Shown one piece after another: positions 60,890 through 64,000 of a stretch of DNA of 64,000 bases. The DNA lies in contig JAVJTT010000013.1 of assembly GCA_040220135.1 (NCBI GenBank), positions 62,001 to 126,000 on the forward strand, written 5' to 3'. The notes below the pieces were generated by a model. That model was not told where the DNA came from. It searched no databases and saw only the letters and a list, made by a program, of their open reading frames with translations. A program made the position numbers and the translations under genes. The stretch's first letter is position 1. Each line of letters starts with the position of its first letter. The DNA comes from CAJXMH01 sp040220135. Its GTDB lineage: Bacteria > Bacteroidota > Bacteroidia > Flavobacteriales_E > Vicingaceae.

Positions 60890-63800
60890 TTAAATGCGAA
60901 CCCCTATTACACAGACGTCATCAATCTGCTCTAAGCCTTTTTTCCATTCCTCAAAAGCTTCATCGATGAGTTGACGCTGAATGTCCATGTCTTTTTCTTG
61001 TATGCTTAGCAACAAGCGCTTAAAGTTTAAGGACTTGAATTTCTTGCCTTTATCTCCGCCAAATTGGTCGACAAAACCGTCGGAGAAGAGATAAAGAGTA
61101 TCTCCTTTTTGCAACTCAAAAGTATGGGTAGTGTAAGGCTTGGTGCTTGCGTATTTGCCAATGGGTTGCTTGTCGGCTTTTACTTCTACCAATTGATAAA
61201 TTTCGTCTTCTGATTGAGAAAAACGGCTTCCCTCCGGAAAATTGGACTCTTCAAACTTTCCTTTTCGAATCAGCCAAAGTGGATTGTGCGCTCCGGCGTA
61301 TTTTAACTCTGCGGGCTTCTCGACTCCGCTCGAAGTCCGCAGAGAACAAAGCGCAATGTCCATTCCGTCTTGTACTTCTTCTTCAGATTTCTCAAACTCT
61401 GCGATGACCAATTCACGGGTTTTGTCTAGGATCTCTCCTGGTTCAGTTAAGCCAAACTCTTTTACCGAACGGTTGAGGGCATTATTACATACCACCGATA
61501 CCATAGCTCCCGGTACGCCATGGCCGGTGCAATCTGCTGCGGCAAAGTAGACAACATCGGCTCTTCGGCTCCGCTCAGAGACCGATGTTGTCATCCAATA
61601 AAAATCACCGGCCACCACATCTTTGGGTTTGTAGAGAATAAAGGAAGATTCTAATTGCTCCTTGACCAACTTTAAAGGCGGTAAAATGGCACTTTGTATG
61701 CGCTTGGCATAGGCAATGGAATCGGTGATCTCACGGTGAGCTTCTTCGATTTCATCTTTTTGTTCTCTTATCTCAAAAGTAGCGGCATCTACTTCTGACT
61801 CTAATTCAGCCTGACGCGCTTTTAAACGCCGAATGTTGTATTGATAGGCTGAATAAACGGTTGAGCCAATCGCTAGCACACAAAGTGAGATAAACCACCA
61901 AGTTTCCCAATAGGGTGGAGCAATAGAAAAAGAACATTCTATCACCCTGCTCGCATTATCATTCTCATCTTGAGCAAAAACCTTAAAAGTGTAATCTCCG
62001 GGCTCTAGATTAGAGTAGGTGGCAGATTTAGAAGTAGTTCCTACAAAGTTGGTATCTAAGCCTACCAATTGGTGAAAATAGATCAGCGGCTTTTTATTGC
62101 TGTGGCTTACTCCTTGGTAATCAAAAGTGAGGTGATTTTGGTCATGACTTAAATTCATATTGTAGGGCATGACGTTGCCGTAGGATGAATCTATTTTATT
62201 GGTCGTATTTGTCCAATTGAAAGTGTTGTAGTCTTTTCGCAAAGAGGTAAAATGAATTTGTGGGGCAGAGGGAATAAAACGATTATCGCCTATTTTTAGG
62301 TAAGCAATCCCGTCAACATTGAAATTCATTAAAATGGAATCCCCGATAGATTGAATTTTATAACCCTGTGTTTCCGGTATGATGAAGTTTTCTAGGTCTA
62401 TAGTGCCTGATTGATTAAATTTTTCTAGATCTAGACTGTGTAGACCTTGATTAGATAACATCCAAAGTTTGTTAGAGTCTTCACTCAGCCTTATGTCTCT
62501 AAAATCTCTATTAAAAAATTCTGGATCAGCTTCTGGCTTAAGCTTGTAAATCGTGTCCAAACTTGAGGGAATAAAAGCTAACCCTAATCCATAATCTCCT
62601 CCTAAATATACGTTTGAGTATTTATCTTGAAGGTGCATAATTGAAATGTATTCCTCCCCATTATAATTTAAAACACTATTATCAATAGATTTTAATTTAG
62701 CATGGTTGTATAATAGCAGCTTGTCTTTGGTCAAAGCAAACCATTTACTATTACCAAGGCTTGCAGGAGAATGAAGTAACTTATTTAATGTATTAGCATT
62801 GTTAGCGTTCAGCTTATTGATCTTCGGATCGTAAAGTAAAATTTTACTGGTGCTGTCAGATTTAATTTCCAAAGCGACAGGAGTTTGATTTAAAAAGTCT
62901 TTAGAAATTTGTTTGAAAGATGAACGATGTAATACCTTTTCAAGGTTTAGGCTATCTGACCAACTTTTTTGGGAATAAAACTTATCCTGCCTAATAGTGT
63001 ATACACCTTGCTTGTTTACAGAAGAAAGAACTTCTTTATTTAGAATAAAATTAATCTTACCATTCAATTCAATTTGCTTGACATTGAGGTTTGAGTCAAT
63101 CTTTAAAAGGTATTTAGTTTGATTTTTAAAGGAAATAATTTCGCAATACAAGTCATTCTTATACTTTAAAAATTTTGCGGTATTGCCTCCATAGTTTTCA
63201 TGCTCTTGAATTAAAAAAAGGGAGTCATTTGTTAAGCCATAAATGAAAGGTGCTTTGAATAGTAACTCAACTTTTCTGTATAAAGTGTCTATTATGTATT
63301 GATTTGGAATCCAACTGTAAAGCCTTTGAACATTTTTACTATTTCCCTTAAAATCTGTCCACTCTTTAAATTCATAATTTGAAGATGTTAGTTTGTAGAA
63401 GCCAGGATTCGTTGGAAAAAATAAGTTGTCTTGTTTGTCAATAAAGAATCTATCGGATGGAAAACTAAGTTCATATCCCTGTGATTTACTTACAAGGATT
63501 GTTTTTCCATATCTTTTTATGAGATACTTTAGAGTATTCGCAGAATTAAATTCATAATCCAATATTTCCTCATTAGAGACAATCTTTTCTTCAAGTTTAC
63601 CTTCTTTTATTTTTAATAAAGTATTGCCATTGTTTAGAAACCAGTCGGCATTTCCCTTATCAACTTTATGTTCAAGTCCTGAGCCCCATCGAGGCCATTT
63701 CCCCAGCTTTACAGAATCTGTAATCTTTGATTTTTGCTTATCATACACTATTAGGTAGCTATTAAATTCTTGAATAGACTCTTGACTAATGCTACCATCT

Positions 63801-64000
63801 TGGTTTGTTGTAGTTAACATTAATGATGTATTTTTAACTTCTTTCTTAAGATGTAAAGCAAAACTTCCATCCTGTAATTCGAAAAATCTCACGAACCCCT
63901 TGATATTTGGGAAACTGTCAAGGGTGTTAGTATGTGGAGAATAAATAAAAACCTCTTCCTCTTTTGCACTGAAACTATAATTGCTTTTAGAATCAAATTG
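60890..64000 (-). CDS. Propeller-Y_Y_Y-SpoIIE sensor phosphatase (5' end beyond window)
   Basis: The frame stays open to base 64000, so the N-terminus is missing; a GTG at 63892 is internal, since the codons before it (VFIYSPHTNTLDSFPNIKGF) continue the domain. About 1036 residues are visible: a sensor propeller, a Y_Y_Y domain (LEPGDYTFKVFAQDENDNAS), one membrane helix (WWFISLCVLAIGSTVYSAY), a coiled coil and a SpoIIE phosphatase (SIAYAKRIQSAILPPL, KDVVAGDFYWM, DCTGHGVPGAMVSV, LYLFSDGFVDQFGG). The phosphatase region matches that of the gene at 1-1438. Two extra segments in it (VSERSRRAD and RTSSGVEKPAE) come from palindromic insertions. Confidence 0.9.
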   Translation of the reverse strand, partial: QFDSKSNYSFSAKEEEVFIYSPHTNTLDSFPNIKGFVRFFELQDGSFALHLKKEVKNTSLMLTTTNQDGSISQESIQEFNSYLIVYDKQKSKITDSVKLGKWPRWGSGLEHKVDKGNADWFLNNGNTLLKIKEGKLEEKIVSNEEILDYEFNSANTLKYLIKRYGKTILVSKSQGYELSFPSDRFFIDKQDNLFFPTNPGFYKLTSSNYEFKEWTDFKGNSKNVQRLYSWIPNQYIIDTLYRKVELLFKAPFIYGLTNDSLFLIQEHENYGGNTAKFLKYKNDLYCEIISFKNQTKYLLKIDSNLNVKQIELNGKINFILNKEVLSSVNKQGVYTIRQDKFYSQKSWSDSLNLEKVLHRSSFKQISKDFLNQTPVALEIKSDSTSKILLYDPKINKLNANNANTLNKLLHSPASLGNSKWFALTKDKLLLYNHAKLKSIDNSVLNYNGEEYISIMHLQDKYSNVYLGGDYGLGLAFIPSSLDTIYKLKPEADPEFFNRDFRDIRLSEDSNKLWMLSNQGLHSLDLEKFNQSGTIDLENFIIPETQGYKIQSIGDSILMNFNVDGIAYLKIGDNRFIPSAPQIHFTSLRKDYNTFNWTNTTNKIDSSYGNVMPYNMNLSHDQNHLTFDYQGVSHSNKKPLIYFHQLVGLDTNFVGTTSKSATYSNLEPGDYTFKVFAQDENDNASRVIECSFSIAPPYWETWWFISLCVLAIGSTVYSAYQYNIRRLKARQAELESEVDAATFEIREQKDEIEEAHREITDSIAYAKRIQSAILPPLKLVKEQLESSFILYKPKDVVAGDFYWMTTSVSERSRRADVVYFAAADCTGHGVPGAMVSVVCNNALNRSVKEFGLTEPGEILDKTRELVIAEFEKSEEEVQDGMDIALCSLRTSSGVEKPAELKYAGAHNPLWLIRKGKFEESNFPEGSRFSQSEDEIYQLVEVKADKQPIGKYASTKPYTTHTFELQKGDTLYLFSDGFVDQFGGDKGKKFKSLNFKRLLLSIQEKDMDIQRQLIDEAFEEWKKGLEQIDDVCVIGVRI
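61307..61344. repeat. In-frame palindromic insertion, element 1
   Basis: CTCTGCGG ... CCGCAGAG arms enclose TCGA-CTCCGC-TCGA. On the coding strand it adds residues around LRTSSGVEKPAE between ALCS and LKYAGAHNP. The paralog at 1-1438 has about five fewer residues there. Confidence 0.6.
61551..61591. repeat. In-frame palindromic insertion, element 2
   Basis: ACAACATCGG at 61551-61560 and CCGATGTTGT at 61582-61591 enclose a core with GGCTCCGCTC, nearly the same core as element 1. On the coding strand it adds VSERSRRAD before VVYFAAADCTGHG. The arm on one side is native coding sequence; the other is its reverse complement. Confidence 0.6.

Overview
The window looks like a chromosome segment of a Bacteroidota bacterium, most likely of the Flavobacteriia type. 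The evidence is two proteins with C-terminal type IX secretion sorting signals, several promoters of the TTG / TAnnTTTG form, a futalosine-pathway menaquinone gene (mqnE), a PafA-type alkaline phosphatase, a ribosomal protein S16 with a long Ala/Glu/Lys tail, and many Bacteroidota-type lipoproteins and outer-membrane barrels. I saw no rRNA or tRNA gene, CRISPR array, integrase or complete transposase gene.

Layout. 1-1.4 kb: 3' part of a receiver-PAS-SpoIIE phosphatase gene cut by the window edge. 1.7-5.2 kb: obgE, a PAP2 phosphatase, crcB and pafA in one run. 5.3-8.4 kb: two helical-repeat proteins flanking a short acidic peptide gene, with a palindrome between divergent promoters. 8.5-11.3 kb: a PadR-controlled envelope operon (DUF4252, PadR, PspC and a 57-residue exported protein). 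11.4-33.2 kb: mainly metabolic and envelope genes: TerC, MqnE, a secreted metalloprotease, an AddB-like nuclease, MnmA, an AraC/pirin/nitroreductase/DoxX group, an aminotransferase-sulfotransferase pair, an LDH-like enzyme, a frameshifted small membrane protein, an esterase remnant and glutaminase.

33.3-42.3 kb is the accessory region. It holds an AT-rich three-gene operon (C5 DNA methyltransferase, a protein with two GHKL ATPase domains and a histidine-kinase-like core, and a response regulator ending in a HEPN-type RNxxxH motif), then an SBBP-repeat secreted protein, then an AbiEi/AbiEii toxin-antitoxin pair. Each of the three modules lies directly downstream of a copy of the 3' end of a TSUP (TauE/SafE) permease gene, two of them fragments. 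This looks like an insertion hotspot that stacks cassettes. The methyltransferase-kinase-HEPN operon is my best candidate for an undescribed, probably defensive, system.

42.4-64 kb returns to core genes: an acyl-CoA carboxylase beta subunit, WbqC, a heptose-type sugar kinase, AspC, a VIT1-type transporter, the rpsP-rimM-trmN6 group, LptD divergent from a cell-wall amidase, an MCE protein, an Hdr-like iron-sulfur operon, and a second SpoIIE phosphatase (cut by the right edge) that carries two in-frame palindromic insertions.
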